The translations under genes were made by a program, and so were the position numbers. A DNA stretch of 64,000 bases, from positions 3,292,001-3,356,000 of the forward strand of contig NC_091006.1 in NCBI RefSeq assembly GCF_041146395.1, read 5' to 3'. Below, in pieces: positions 49,348 through 61,704 of this stretch. Origin of the DNA: Eulemur rufifrons (taxonomy: Eukaryota > Chordata > Mammalia > Primates > Lemuridae). The number at the start of each line of letters is the position of its first letter. Within the stretch, counting starts at the first letter, position 1. The notes beneath the pieces are model-generated. The model was not told the origin of the DNA. It saw only the letters and a program-made list of their open reading frames with translations, and did not search any database.

Positions 49348-50625
49348 AACTCATAGCGTAATGAAATCTGACAGGCTAAAAAGTGCATCATAACGGACAT
49401 TTACAGCATTTGCCAATTGTTCAAATTTGGACTATGTCAGATTTTTCTCTTTCATGCATAGGACTCACTTATGAAATGCGGGGATAGCCTAATTCAACCA
49501 TTTAGCATCTTCGCTGTTACAATTCCAAATAGTGCTTCCGAAGGTAAAGTTGGAAGTTTAAATTTTGCCTCCAAGGATGGAGATCGTAACACATGACAAA
49601 GACCAAATCAGTCAGCCAGAGTGACAAAAGCTTCCATCAGAGTGACCACACCATGGTCTGCCATTTGAAGTGGGTGTCGATGGGTTCGTCTGCTCAGCAC
49701 TCCTTTGTCCTCTGAGAAAGGGGTTGCCAATGCCAACTCCTCCAGAGCAGCCATGGTAGGACATTGTGACCTGCTCCTGGCCATTTGATCACTCCAGGAT
49801 GAGCACTTGCCCCAGCTCAATCCTAGAGTCTTTGACTGGGACTTTTAGAACAGGAACTTAGAAAGAAAGTTGGCCTTTCTTTAGTGACTGAAGCTGTGAA
49901 CACTGAAGTTGTCAGTGGCCATGTGAAGAAAGTTTGTGCCCAAGCAGAAAGAATAATTACATCAACAGGCAGACAGACACACACAGATATAAAGACGTTT
50001 GAGTTCTTGGTTCTGACAGGACCTGGGTATTTCATGGAGTGCTGTTACATCTTCCACCAAGTCTTTTTTTAAAGCTAAGGCTAGTCAGGGATGGTTTTTG
50101 TTTACTTCCAATCAAAAGAGCCCTAACCAATGCAGAATGACTGGTGATCATGTTATTACAATGAATATATTACAATAAATATCTGAGACTCAGACCTGTC
50201 ATAGACATTTTCCCAGTTCTCAAAACATTACAGATATGGTCCAGATCTCCTGTCAAGCATGGTTAATTTGGTATATTGATTTTCCAGAAACTTCTCAAAT
50301 ACACATTAATTTATTTATGTTAAGTTTGCATAGTAGACTTATATTGGTCTGGCTTTCAAATGACAAAAGATTTCAAGTTACTAAATTTTTCCTCCACTCT
50401 ATGGAAACAAATGAAATGATGAGATGTGGCAACTAAGTAAACTACTCTATAAAACACCTTTGGGATGCAACATAGGGTCAACATGCAGTCTTTTACTGTG
50501 ACAGCTTGGGTCCCTGTGCCTTGCAAGAAAGGAACACAGTGGACTTCTGAGCCTTCCCAAGCTCTCATTTCCTTACAGTGAGAGCAAACCTTTCTGAAGG
50601 TTCCCATCACTTAGGGTGAAAATCT
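49348..50625. other. Intergenic, possible unclassified old repeat
   Basis: The part at 49600-50100 has the feel of an old LTR-like interspersed repeat (e.g. 'CAGCCATGGTAGGACATTGT', 'GTCTTTGACTGGGACTTTTA', 'CAGTGGCCATGTGAAGAAAG') but I cannot name it. No gene is seen. Confidence 0.35.
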
Positions 50626-50629
50626 GAAC

Positions 50630-51050
50630 CCTTCTTGGGCCCATATGGCCCTGCCAATCTTATTGGTCTCCACTGGGGCCTCCTACTTCAGCCACCTTGG
50701 CCTTAAATTTCTACTATCACAGGACCTTTTGACAAGACATTCCCTCTGACTGGCATCCACTTCTCTGTGCTGCCTAGTCAACTCCTACCCATCTTTCAGG
50801 TCTTCCCTGACTCAGTACACTAGGTCTGGTTCCCTTCTTATAATCTCTCATGGCATCTTGTATTTCCTTCTTGTACTATCTATGAAAATGGCAACTGAAA
50901 AAATGGGGTAATTACTGAATGTCTGCCTCCCTGGCTCTAAGTGTAAACTCCACATGGCCAGGGACTGTATTTTTCCTGTTCATTGCTGAATACCCAGCAC
51001 TTAGCCCACAGCTTGGCACATAGTTGGCACAAATATATATTTGTAAACTG
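50630..51050 (+). repeat. L2 LINE 3' end
   Basis: 'CATCTTTCAGGTCTTCCCTG', 'CCACATGGCCAGGGACTGTA' and 'AGCTTGGCACATAGTTGGCA' in the L2 order, plus direction. Confidence 0.85.
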
Positions 51051-51980
51051 AGTAGAAGAAAGAATTACCAGCTGGTAGCTGAGGTGGAACTAAACACCCA
51101 TCTCTTGGGCATTTATGACTAGACCTGCTGGGTGTGGAAAGCCTGCCCAGACACACAGAACGCTGAAGCACCTTGGAAGAGCAGTTAGCAAACCAGAGGA
51201 TAACCGAATATACCTGTATGTGGTTTTTTTCCTAAAATTTTTAAGTGATTAGGGAATATTTAGGGTAAAATTATGATTTTGTGAGCAACAAAACGTAATC
51301 CAATTTTGACAGTGCTAAAATCTTGATCAAAGAAATTTCAGCTCAGAATACTGACAAAGTCAAGGACAACAGGTTTTGATGACATGTCATTTTCTCAAGT
51401 GTGCATCTGTGGTTATCATTGTTCACTTTTAGCTGTAGCTCCTTTTACTTTAATTTTTATTTCTTGCTTTATCACCTTTTACTGATTCCTCGAAATAGTC
51501 TTAGAAACAGTCTTAATGGGGAGAGCTGGTTCCACCAGCGATGAAGAAACGTTTCCTCTTTTAAAGGCTCTATTTTTTGAACGGTAAGAACTGCCCAGGA
51601 GGAAGCCATCAAACCTCCCAGGCGTCCTCTGCCCTCCACCCAGCGCTGCTTCCCGGTTCGGGTCCTGGGTGAGCTGTCTTAGGTAAGTCACCCCGGGTTG
51701 CTATTCACTTTTCAGGCATGGCCTCTGCACCTGGAAGACGCCACAGGGAATCGATTTGGGAAATTCAAGTCATTTCACCCAAAAACGAGCCACCGTCTGC
51801 AGCCTTCGCAAACGTGACACCGATGCTAAATCCTACGTTGGACAAATTTGGCTTCGTTCGTTTTCAGTGACAACATCTGCAATGGCCTTCCCGGCCGCCG
51901 AGGACGGGGTGGAGCCAGAACAGTAGCCGGTGATTCGAAACCACCTCAGAAAATGCCGTTTTCCAAAGGCAGGTGCGGCC
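51051..51980. other. Upstream flank of CEBPG, no gene seen
   Basis: Unique sequence rising in GC towards the CpG island. No exon is recognised. Confidence 0.4.
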
Positions 51981-51984
51981 TTCA

Positions 51985-52830
51985 CAAAGTGATGGTTCTT
52001 TCAGCCTCCGACTCGGACCAAATTTTTCTCGCCACGAGCCGCCCGCAGCACCCGGCGGCCCCGCGGGGGCAGCCGAAGGAGCTCGGGCCGGGCGGTGCAA
52101 CAAGCCGCCGCCAGCGCCCGCCACGCCCGCCACGCCCGCCAGCCCCGCCGCGCCATGGCCAACGCCCCCGCCGCGCGCCCGCCCCCCACAGCCAGACGGC
52201 TCGCGATTGGCCAGCGGGGCTGCCCGTCACGAGGGGAAGCTGCGTCGCCCATATCCCAGCGCTCCCATTGGTCGTGGCGGCGGCGGCGGCGGCGCGCGCG
52301 GTCCCGGCAAGGAGGGGAAGCCGGTGGCCGCGGCGGCGGAACGGGCGGAGGCTGTCGGTTTCGTAACCATCGCTCCTCCTCGCTGGCTCGCGGGCTGCGA
52401 GGCCTGTGTCGGGTCGGGCCGCGCCGCGCGGGGCTGCTCGGAGTGGAGGCCGCCTGGGGGCGGGCGGGCCGGAGGCGCAGGTGAGGAGGCCACGGGCGGG
52501 CGCTGGGAAGGAGAAGGAGGCCGCGGCAGAGCCGGCCGCTCGCGTGGGCGCGGGCCCGGCGTGAGGAGACTCGGCCCGGTCCGAGGCGGCCGGCCGGCTG
52601 GGAAGGCCCCTCCAAGCGCAGGCGGCGGCCCCGCGCGGCGTCTGATGCAACCTGCCGGCAACACCCGGCGGGGCCGCTGAGCTCATCCCTGGCCGCGGCC
52701 CAGCGTCGCGGCGCCGCCCGCCGACCCCCGCTCCCCGCGGCGGCCCTGGCTGCCGGCCCGGAGCGCGGCGGACGGGGGGCCGGGCTGGGGGGCGAGGCGT
52801 GCCCCGTGCAGAGCCCGGTGCTCTGTTTGC
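51985..52830 (+). promoter_or_regulatory. CEBPG: CEBPG CpG-island promoter
   Basis: A dense CpG, TATA-less island. Two CCAAT boxes in reverse (ATTGG at 52206-52210 and 52267-52271) sit 60-130 bp before the probable start region, followed by a GGC repeat run near 52277-52294. This is the arrangement of an NF-Y-dependent housekeeping promoter. Long frames on both strands (up to 307 codons) are GC artefacts. Confidence 0.75.
52340..52480 (+). other. CEBPG: CEBPG non-coding exon 1
   Basis: The 3' limit is set by a strong splice donor GCGCAG|GTGAGG at 52480/52481 in the CpG island. The start is only estimated from the CCAAT boxes. Human CEBPG likewise has a short untranslated first exon. Confidence 0.5.
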
Positions 52831-54720
52831 GAAACGAGCAGTGTGACAAGGCAGGCTCGTATTGGCCCCTGGGGATGAGGGTGTCCCCAGAATAGGAGAA
52901 GGTGGACGGTATCTTTAGTGCCACAGAAGGTATTTCCTGTCTTTCTCAGACGGCTCAGTCTGCGGTGGTCTAGAATTCTGTCCAGAAGCCAGTAAAGCGA
53001 CAGAGTAGTCAGGGAAAGCAGTTGATTTTTAAATGCATAACTCTACCAAAGAATCTTTTGCTTATTTACGGGGATATTTGAATATCCTGCAGTTCACTGT
53101 TCAACATAGTTTAGGTGAACGTGCAACAGCCACAAGTCGAACAGAAAGAGAAGTGCAAGAAATGAAGCACTTGGTTAGCATGGTTGGAGGGAAGGAAGCA
53201 AGGAAAACAGCCTGTAGAGGTGTCCGGGTGCAGAGGATGGAAATGCATGTTGAGGGGAAGGAGAGTGTGTTCTTCCACGCGAGCGAACATGTGGCTGTTG
53301 TTTGGAAGGTTTAATTAAGCGTTTGGTTTTCCTTTTGTTTGAGGTTTATACTGTAAACTGGCATCTTTGAATGTGTCAGTTTTAGAAAGGTTTTAACATT
53401 GGTGGGTGACACAAAAATTGGTAGTTCTGCCTCCGAACCTACACTCGGTTGAATTCTTATTTGAATAGATTGTCATTTAACGCAGAGACCTCTCTGCCAA
53501 AGAAATGTGACTCCCAGGGCAAATTTTGAAATAAAATACTGTAAGGGTTTGCTTTACTAAGAAATTCTGCATCCAAAAGTTCTTGGTGTTCTAAGTTAAG
53601 GTCTGGTCTGCTATTACCACTTGAGTAGTATTTGAGATAAACTATTCATAAGGTTGATTTTGTTTCTGGAAAAACTGTAAACAAGTTTAAATAATTACAG
53701 GATGCTAGTGAGCTGAAGCATGTTTTAATTTCTTGATTCCTGCTTCTGGTGGGCACACTTGGCTGGTTCAATTATTTTTAATTAATAATACCTGCCTTAA
53801 AAAATTAGGTGGAAACAAAACTTCATTTTTTTTTCAGAGTATCCTTTAAATTCTCAAGAGCACATCATGGCTGTCTGCAAGGTGTTCTGATCTTGGAGAA
53901 GTGGTTTCATCCCTGGGGAATTAAACATCCCATGGTGAGCCCCTGGTAAAGACAAGTAGGACCTCATGGGGCTTACCGGCTGCGATTGCCTCACCTGCAA
54001 ACAGTATTGGTAAATACAGGTGGCCACAGTTCCAGGTTGATTGTGTATTCTTGGGAGGGTGGTTCAGTGGGTTCTTATATTGGTAGGTACACTGGTCTCC
54101 TGCCTTACTGGCTTCCTGGCCCTATCAGTAAAAAGAAGAACAAATGAGCCTGAGCTCCTAATAGATGTATATTTACAATCTGTTCGTTTTGTGTGTTTGT
54201 TGTAAATCACACCAAAGTAGATTAGAAAGATGACATTAAAAAAGACAAACATACATTTTCTTCTCATACCTCAGTGGACCCCTTGTGTGCCACTCCCTGA
54301 AGGTGGGTACATCCCGCTTCAGGGACCCTGCACTAGATGCTGGGCGTGTGAAGATGAACAGAGTCCTGCCTCTGGCTTAGTCTACAGGGAGCCACACTGT
54401 AGAGCTGAAGTTGAGAAACTGGGGGAACAAATTGTACTGAAGAGAAAGCACAGACCATTGAGGAGTCTAATAGTGGTTTATTGTTGCTGAGGTGTGGAGG
54501 GTGAGGGAGCAGGCGCTGGAGAGGTCAGGACCTTGGATTTGATCCTGTAGACTGACTGGTGCCAGAGGTGGAGGGTGTGACACTCAGGTTTGAGTGTTAC
54601 TTTGCTCTGGAGACCGTGGTTGGAGGAAGGCTGCTAACCCAGAGACTAGTACCCTGAGAGATGGTGGCCTCAGGTGATTTCTGTGGCATCGGGATGGAGA
54701 GGAATGGTAGATGTGAGATG

Positions 54721-54753
<33 letters not shown>

Positions 54754-55114
54754 TTTGTGGTTTTAGGTAGAATTGTCAGATCCCAGTGACTGGACAGATT
54801 TGGGGCAAGGGAGAAACATCTACGAATATTTTTAAGTGTTGACCTTCACTGAGGAAATCGAGTGAAAAATTTATTTTGAAGGGCAAGGGGAGGACTATCT
54901 GGTTCTAGGTATGTGGGAAAAAAGTGACAAAAGGGTTAGGATAATTCTTGTCAGGTTTATTTTCCCAAGTGAAACTTGAGAAAAATTCGATTTTGTTTTA
55001 CTCATCCTAACATTCTGAGCTTTCAGTGTTTTGAATGGACATTACTTGAATTGAAAGTTTGAATTTTAAAAAACCTGTTACCCATTTAGTCCAGTGTTTT
55101 TAAGATCCATTGTT

Positions 55115-55300
55115 AATCGACAGCAGTGACTGTCAGATTTCAGTGTCAAAATGACTTGGAGGTCCCTAAAACAGCATTGCTCAGTCCGGTTCCTAGATGA
55201 TTTGGGTCTGGGGCAACCTGAGAATTTGCACTTCTACAAAGTTGCCAAATGATGGTGATGCGCCTCCAGGGACCACACTTTGAGAACTACTGCTCTGCAG
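55115..55300 (+). repeat. MER5A (hAT-Charlie MITE)
   Basis: 'GACTGTCAGATTTCAGTGTC', 'GAGAATTTGCACTTCTACAA' and the terminal part GGGACCACACTTTGAGAACT follow MER5A in the plus direction. Confidence 0.75.
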
Positions 55301-55949
55301 TTTTCCTACCCTTTCCTACTTGAATGATTCACATGCGAGGAAACGAGGCGCCGCCCTGCTTCCTGCAGACTGAACTTTGGAATAGTGTTTGTCCACATAG
55401 GAGCCAGACTTTCATTTACGGTTGAGTATCCACATTTGAAAGAAACTTATTTTTTGCCTGTTGTAGGTGCTCAATAAATGTTTGTGGAAGGAACAAAAGC
55501 ATAAATGAGAGTGTCTTTTCTAGTTTAAAAACAAAATAGATAATCTGTTTGAAGTTAAGTCTTTTAGACCACTTAGCTCTTTGAGTCCCATAACTTGGTT
55601 AATTTTCACTTTAAGAGCTATTTTTTTGGCTTGTATATGGTTGAAGAACTTTTTTTTTTTTTAATGTTCTTGGACTTATTTTTACTATCTCTAAGTTTGT
55701 CTTAAATTTTTACCAGTTGTAGGTTCAGTGAATATACTCTTGGTTTTTAAGCCAAAGGGCTCACTTTCAAAACCTTGCCTACGATGTTCAGCCTAGTACC
55801 TTGGCAAGGTGAGTCAGACTGAGGTCAAAGAGCCCTTCCCTATTCCTGTATCTTTGGGTACAGAAACAGGCATTGTACATCCCTGAACTTGGAGCCTGTG
55901 ATGAATTAGAGTTCTTAGTGACTGAAGGTCATGGTCACTGTCAGTTGGA

Positions 55950-56110
55950 AGGTCTCTTGCCATTCCACATCCTTCATTTGCAGATGGGGAAATCAAGCCC
56001 ACGGAAGTCAAGGGGTTTGTCCAAACTGAAATAGGAGCAGCCAGAGCCCAGGAGTTGACCTGGTTCCAAGTCTGTGCTGCTTTGATCACTGCTGTCTCTG
56101 AGCATGACCA
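55950..56110 (-). repeat. MIR SINE, reverse
   Basis: 'CATTTGCAGATGGGGAAATC' and CAAGGGGTTTGTCCAAACTG follow the reverse MIR core, with GAGCCCAGGAGTTGACCTGG after it. Confidence 0.7.
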
Positions 56111-56205
56111 TAGTTGAGTATAGAAATTAGCTTTAGAGACTAAAATTACAATTGACGTATGAAAAATAAAAAAATAGATAAATAAGATGAGCATGATCAT
56201 GATTG

Positions 56206-56519
<314 letters not shown>

Positions 56520-58207
56520 GTTAAGACAGTCCCAGGAGAGGTGTTAAACAAGTTCTTAAATATTGAGTAAAACACTTATATTTACTTTACACCAAATAGA
56601 TAAGCACTAGTGTTAGGTGGCAGTAAGGGTGTTCATACTGAACAGCCACTTTTTAACTAGAAGAAAAATTAGGCAGCATAATTATCAAGGGAAATTGTGA
56701 AATGTCCATTACTGAAGATAGGCTTGAAGTAGATACTCTTGGTTTGGACAGGAGCTTTCTGTCTCAGTACTGGAGTGAGAACAGAGGACCCACACGCTCA
56801 GGGCTGGCTGTGTGGCTTTTAAAGCAATTAAAAGTAATGGTACATGGACTTTTTAAAGTAAAGATTTTTTACAAAGCAGACCAATAAACAGTGTTTGTAC
56901 AGAATTGCCTGGCTAAGGTTTGGGTGAAGCTACTGGTGTTTATTAACAGCTTTTCTTAATAACTGTGAGATTTACTCAATTGGGGCATTTCATAATTTTG
57001 ACTCCAGATTTTTCCCACTGATGTAGTTTTAACAGTTTTGTGACAAGAGAACAGGATAGATTTATGATTCATAACACTGCTTTCTAAATTTCCAAGAGCG
57101 CTATGACTTCTCGGTGGACACGGTTCAGTCAGCTTGACCAGCTTGTCTTGAGGTGGCCACGTGATAGGCAAGGTATGCGTTTACACTTCTTACAGTGTGG
57201 GCAGCTGTGGGGACTTGGTTGGATTCATCGCAACCCAAATGTGACTAGTTCTTGACACTGTGACCTCACTTCCGCAGGCAGCGGCACAGTGATCTTCAGC
57301 GCTGGCGTATCTTCTGAGCTCATTCTGCAGTGTGAAGCGCTGCAGCTGCTCCGTCCCTTTGTCCAGCCCGAGTCCTAGCACTTAATTACTGGGATGCCTT
57401 TTTGTTTCCTTCCTTGTGGTTTCAGGTTGAGTGTTTAGATGCTTTATTATGTCAAGAAGAAAAAAACACTATTGGAAGCATGGTGGGATGGGGGAGCAAA
57501 TTGGGTCTCAGAGCTCCTAAATCCAAGAAACAATAAAGTAAATTTCAGTAAACTATGGTACTATCATTTGAGGTCATTTAAAAAATAAAAATAAGTGAAA
57601 ACCACCTTTTCAAAATAATCCCATAAAGAAAGCTCTGGGAGAAAACTCAAGTTCTTGATGACCCCCTCCGTGTATTGGAAAAGAAACCTGCGGAGACGGT
57701 AGTGTGCTATTCCTCGTAAATATTGGAGACTGGGCACTCCATGCCACGCCAGCATTCTGTTTTGACTTGGACCAAAAGTGACACTCCCCCAGCTCCCCCT
57801 CTTCATGAATGCAGGTGTCTTTTCTGTCACAATTGAATTCAGCTTTTCCATGTGTAACCCAAACATCTCAAATTTCTTCCTGGCAGATCGTCAGGTGCTG
57901 TTAGTTCTAACTGCTACCTAATTAGTGGTAGTCTTTTGTTTTTCCTCCCTTTTTTGATAACAATCGCAGGTGGGTAGTACCCTTAGGGATTCAGGTGGGC
58001 TGAGTTTAGCCTTATGGTGCTTCTGTACTAACTTACCTTTCTACAATAAATGCTTTAGACTTCTGAAACATTGGAACAGTTGGCAGTTGCTGTAAACTTT
58101 TCTCAGCATAATCAATTAGTGTTGGTCTGCTGTTAGGTACATGCAAGTTTAATTTTATTTGATCCTGTCATTTCAAATATCTTAATACAATTTATTTTTT
58201 AACTAGG

Positions 58208-58302
58208 TACATGTGAAGATTTTTTGGCAGTTTAGCGTGGAAACCATTGATCACCTTGTCCTCATTTCTACGTGTTCTGTGTTGGCAAGGGAGAGTGCCC
58301 AA
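58208..58302 (+). other. CEBPG: CEBPG exon 2, 5' untranslated part
   Basis: Acceptor TTTTTTAACTAG|GTACATG at 58207/58208, with a second good acceptor TTTTTTGGCAG|TTTAG at 58230/58231. With the first acceptor the leader contains ATGTGA (58211-58216), a start codon followed at once by a stop. No other ATG precedes the coding start. Confidence 0.6.
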
Positions 58303-58752
58303 ATGAGCAAGATATCACAGCAGAACAGTGCTCCAGGAGTGAATGGAATAAGTGTTATTCATACCCAGGCACATGCCAGTGGCCTACAGCAGGTCCCTCA
58401 GCTGGTGCCTGCTGGCCCTGGGGGAGGAGGCAAAGCCGCGGCTCCCAGCAAGCAAAGCAAAAAGAGTTCGCCCATGGATCGGAACAGTGATGAGTATCGG
58501 CAGCGCCGAGAGAGGAACAACATGGCTGTGAAAAAGAGCCGCTTGAAAAGCAAGCAGAAAGCACAGGATACACTGCAAAGAGTGAATCAGCTCAAAGAAG
58601 AGAATGAACGGTTGGAAGCAAAAATTAAGTTGCTGACTAAGGAATTAAGTGTATTAAAAGATTTGTTTCTTGAGCACGCACACAACCTTGCAGACAACGT
58701 GCAGCCCATTAGCACTGAGAATACAACAGATTCTGATAGTGCAGGCCAGTAG
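58303..58752 (+). CDS. CEBPG: CCAAT/enhancer-binding protein gamma (C/EBPγ)
   Basis: A 149-residue nuclear bZIP factor (human 150, recalled), all in one exon. It has no activation domain and acts through dimers with other C/EBPs and ATF4, affecting stress-response and antioxidant genes and restraining senescence. Seen: N terminus MSKISQQNSAPGVNG; glycine stretch at 38-43; basic region 59-86 with NNMAVKKSR at 72-80, near-identical to C/EBPα's NNIAVRKSR; and zipper leucines 97, 104, 111 and 118. The C terminus, TENTTDSDSAGQ, is one residue shorter than human. The start is chosen by family alignment; the open frame extends 30 codons upstream but only from a GTG, so the longer form is not supported. 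Identification is certain. Confidence 0.98.
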   Translation: MSKISQQNSAPGVNGISVIHTQAHASGLQQVPQLVPAGPGGGGKAAAPSKQSKKSSPMDRNSDEYRQRRERNNMAVKKSRLKSKQKAQDTLQRVNQLKEENERLEAKIKLLTKELSVLKDLFLEHAHNLADNVQPISTENTTDSDSAGQ

Positions 58753-59034
58753 ACCTTACCCTTTCCAGACTTCGCAGCTTGTGGCTGGAACGTTGAAGGT
58801 GTGACCCCTACACACTTGCATCAGCGGCTGACAGTTGTCTTGTTCCATTACTCAAAGATCCATTGGAGGTTATTTTCTAGGGTCAGCGCTGAAGAGTTGA
58901 TTAGCTAAAAATGTTAGCCGTGTAATTCAAATACCTGGTTTTAAATGATAGGGATTTTTGTGGGGATCAAAAAAACAAACATTTTAAAGGTATATGGTAA
59001 ACAAAAAATATCCTGGCACCTTGTTGATGTTCGT

Positions 59035-59040
59035 AATAAA
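59035..59040 (+). terminator. CEBPG: Proximal polyadenylation signal
   Basis: AATAAA 283 nt after the CEBPG stop. Its use would give a short 3' UTR of about 300 nt. Confidence 0.4.
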
Positions 59041-61677
59041 TCTTGACTTCCCAAGAAATTCTTCTTTTTTAAGTTGGCAAAAAGGAATGGGAAACTGGCA
59101 GGTTGTACAGAAGGTTCTTGGCTTCAGCGGATATGGTCAATTGGATTAAAGAATGCCATCTGTGTTAATTGATTTGTGATTTCATTCTAAATTATGTATT
59201 ATAAATCCTTAGAGCTATAGAAACCAATCACTTTGCAATTTGGAGTGATTTTATGTATAGCATAAACTTTGTTTTGGCATAATTAGGACTGTTTTCCCCA
59301 ACAAGTACACGTTTTTGAATTGTGATGGCAGTTAAACCCCATCGCATCTTAAAGGCAGGGTGCAACCAATTGATTTAAAAATACAAATAACATTTAGGAA
59401 GAAAATAGGTTTTATTAAAAAATAAAAGTAAGCATATTAGAATTATGTATTTAGGTTATTAGATTGGCATCATTCTGTCCTAAAAAAACTCAGTGATTTA
59501 GAGAAACTTGTGTACCAGAATTTGAGTTTCTGCAGATGGTAGTAAAATAAGCATTTTTTTGAATAACATTTTGACAGTCAATTTAGTAAACAAAATGTCT
59601 TAACAGTTTGATGACACATGCTACTTATTAGGATTTGGAATATCAATTCAGCATGTAGTTTCTCTTGTGTTCAAAATAACTGCCATGGGGCTGTGAGCTT
59701 TAAAGGCAAAAATTTCTTGTGAAGGATCATTTTGGTGTTTGATCTTAGGCAAGCGATTATTAGAAAAATGTATCAACTCCATGCCATCTCCCAAAATTAT
59801 TGTCTAAGAAAACTTGAAAGTGTAAGGTTTTAACCTTTAATTTATTTCACTTAAATACATCTTTTTATATTGTTTTTGTTACATTTCTTTTTCTGGTTAG
59901 TGGACTGTTCTTCTAGACTTTATATACCACTGCTTCTGCTTATTCATTTGTATGCTTTTATGTCTGTAAATTATTTTAGAAAGAAAATGCTGATAAAACT
60001 CAGGATTTTGACATTTTTGTCGAGACTAGAACATGGCAGTCACTAACGTAGGGGATCTCTAGAGTCTGGCTTATATTAATGTTGGTAGTTTAGATTGTCA
60101 ACTTTTCCCCCTTTTTGTGGCACAATTCTAGTTCAAATTTGTTGGCTTTTGTGTATTTCTTTGTGCCTAGGCTGGTGAGGAGACTTGAATCGTATCTGAT
60201 TAAAAAGTTTGTGTTACCAGGTATCTCATTTGGTCATTTTGGGCCACATTGCTGTTCTATAGTAGGACTTGAGATAATGTAACCAGAATGTAACTCAAGT
60301 TGCACCCTTGGGCTAGTGGAAGAGCGCCGACTGTGCTGTTCTCTCCTGGGCAGGGGAAGACATCATAGTGCCCTGCAACTCAGCCAAGCCATTGTTAGGG
60401 TCCCAAGGCCCTTCTGAATGTAACTCCCTGTAGAGCCGAGAAACAGGATGGAGGTTTTTATTAGGGTCCAACACCAGTTTACTTTGGTTGGAATATTGAT
60501 CTACTCATAAGGATCGCTAGATGTTTTGAATAACTAACTAGGACATACCCACAGAATCCTGCTGATCTTTAACAGCTGATTGATGTTATGTAATTAACTG
60601 AATTGGAGATACAGTCAGGTCCCTTGAATCTTTAAGCACCTATAGTAGGTGCGACAGACATTTTAATCTCTTATTTATTAAAAAATATTTTTCAGAAATT
60701 GAAGTCCCCATGGAATTTATGGTTACCAATTATATGAATTCACTTAAGTATCTTGAAAAAGAAGCTTTTGGGAATCATCAGGGGTGTGCACTCTATTTCA
60801 AATCAGAACACAAGAACTTCTGGAAAAATCGATTAAAGCTTTTCCTATTACCTATGCAAATCAAAACTTTTAGCACAAGCAAGCAATCATGCATAGAACA
60901 AAAATGTTAACCATTGTCTTGACTATCTTACTGAAGTGGTTGGGAATGAAAGTTTTTAGTTTTATAGATTTTTATCAGTATAAAATTGAGGGGAAACCAA
61001 GTATGGGGAATGAGTAAGTTTAGGGCTTTGGGAATTGTGAAGTGACTGTTGTGTTTTGTTCTGTGTGTTACCTATGAACTATTAGGATTTGATCTGCCTT
61101 TGCAGGCAGACTCAGTGGTTTAGGAATTAGGCTTTAATATAAATTTCTAGCTGCATCTGAGTCTCCTGGGATGGGTGCTTTGGGCTGGTTTGGCTGCAGA
61201 TGGCGAAAGCAAAGCAGTTCTTCCTGCTGCTGGTCCCTGTCGGTTACTGGGATGCTTTGGACGTTCTTACTAAGCAATAGTAAGATTTTCATAAAATTTG
61301 ACCAGAGTTTTGAAGTTCAGGTCATGAGTGTGAAATTCTCAAATTTACATGAAAAAGTAGAAGTATGTACAATTTAATATTTGATATTTAAAAGAAAGGA
61401 AGTTGTAGCAGCTTTTGATGTTTCTTAATCCTCATTAGAGGGCTTGTAACTTTGTACCTGAAGACCCATTTAGCACTCACAGTGCTTTTTGATGCCTTAG
61501 AAATAGGAAGTTTTTTTTGTTTGACAACAGCTAGGAAGGAGAAAGTCCATTCTACAGCTGTTTAGATCTGCCTCTCAGGAAAAAGTACTAACTTGTTCTT
61601 TTTGTTCCTGGCTTTCCTCAGTTTGTGAGATTACTCTATTTTTTTAAATATAATTTTATTTCTTTCAATGAATTTAA

Positions 61678-61683
61678 AATAAA
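61678..61683 (+). terminator. CEBPG: Distal CEBPG polyadenylation signal
   Basis: AATAAA in the context TTTAAAATAAAACC, followed by T/GT-rich sequence (TGTATTTCACTGTGGGTTTC). Position fits the human exon 2 length. Confidence 0.6.
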
Positions 61684-61704
61684 ACCTTTGGAACAATGAC
61701 TGTA

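Larger units (their letters stand above)
58753..61700 (+). other. CEBPG: CEBPG 3' untranslated region
   Basis: About 2.9 kb, A/T-rich, with no repeat recognised, ending after the AATAAA at 61678. An earlier AATAAA at 59035 could give a short form. The total gene span (about 9.3 kb) fits the human gene as recalled. Confidence 0.65.

Noticed and set aside
51982..52924. 234- and 307-codon minus-strand frames over the CEBPG CpG island
   Set aside because: Overlap each other and plus-strand frames in the same GC-rich island; low-complexity Pro/Arg/Ala sequence without domains.
58213..58302. 30-residue N-terminal extension of C/EBPγ
   Set aside because: The first codon is GTG, not ATG, and it overlaps an ATGTGA; C/EBPγ proteins start at MSKISQQ.
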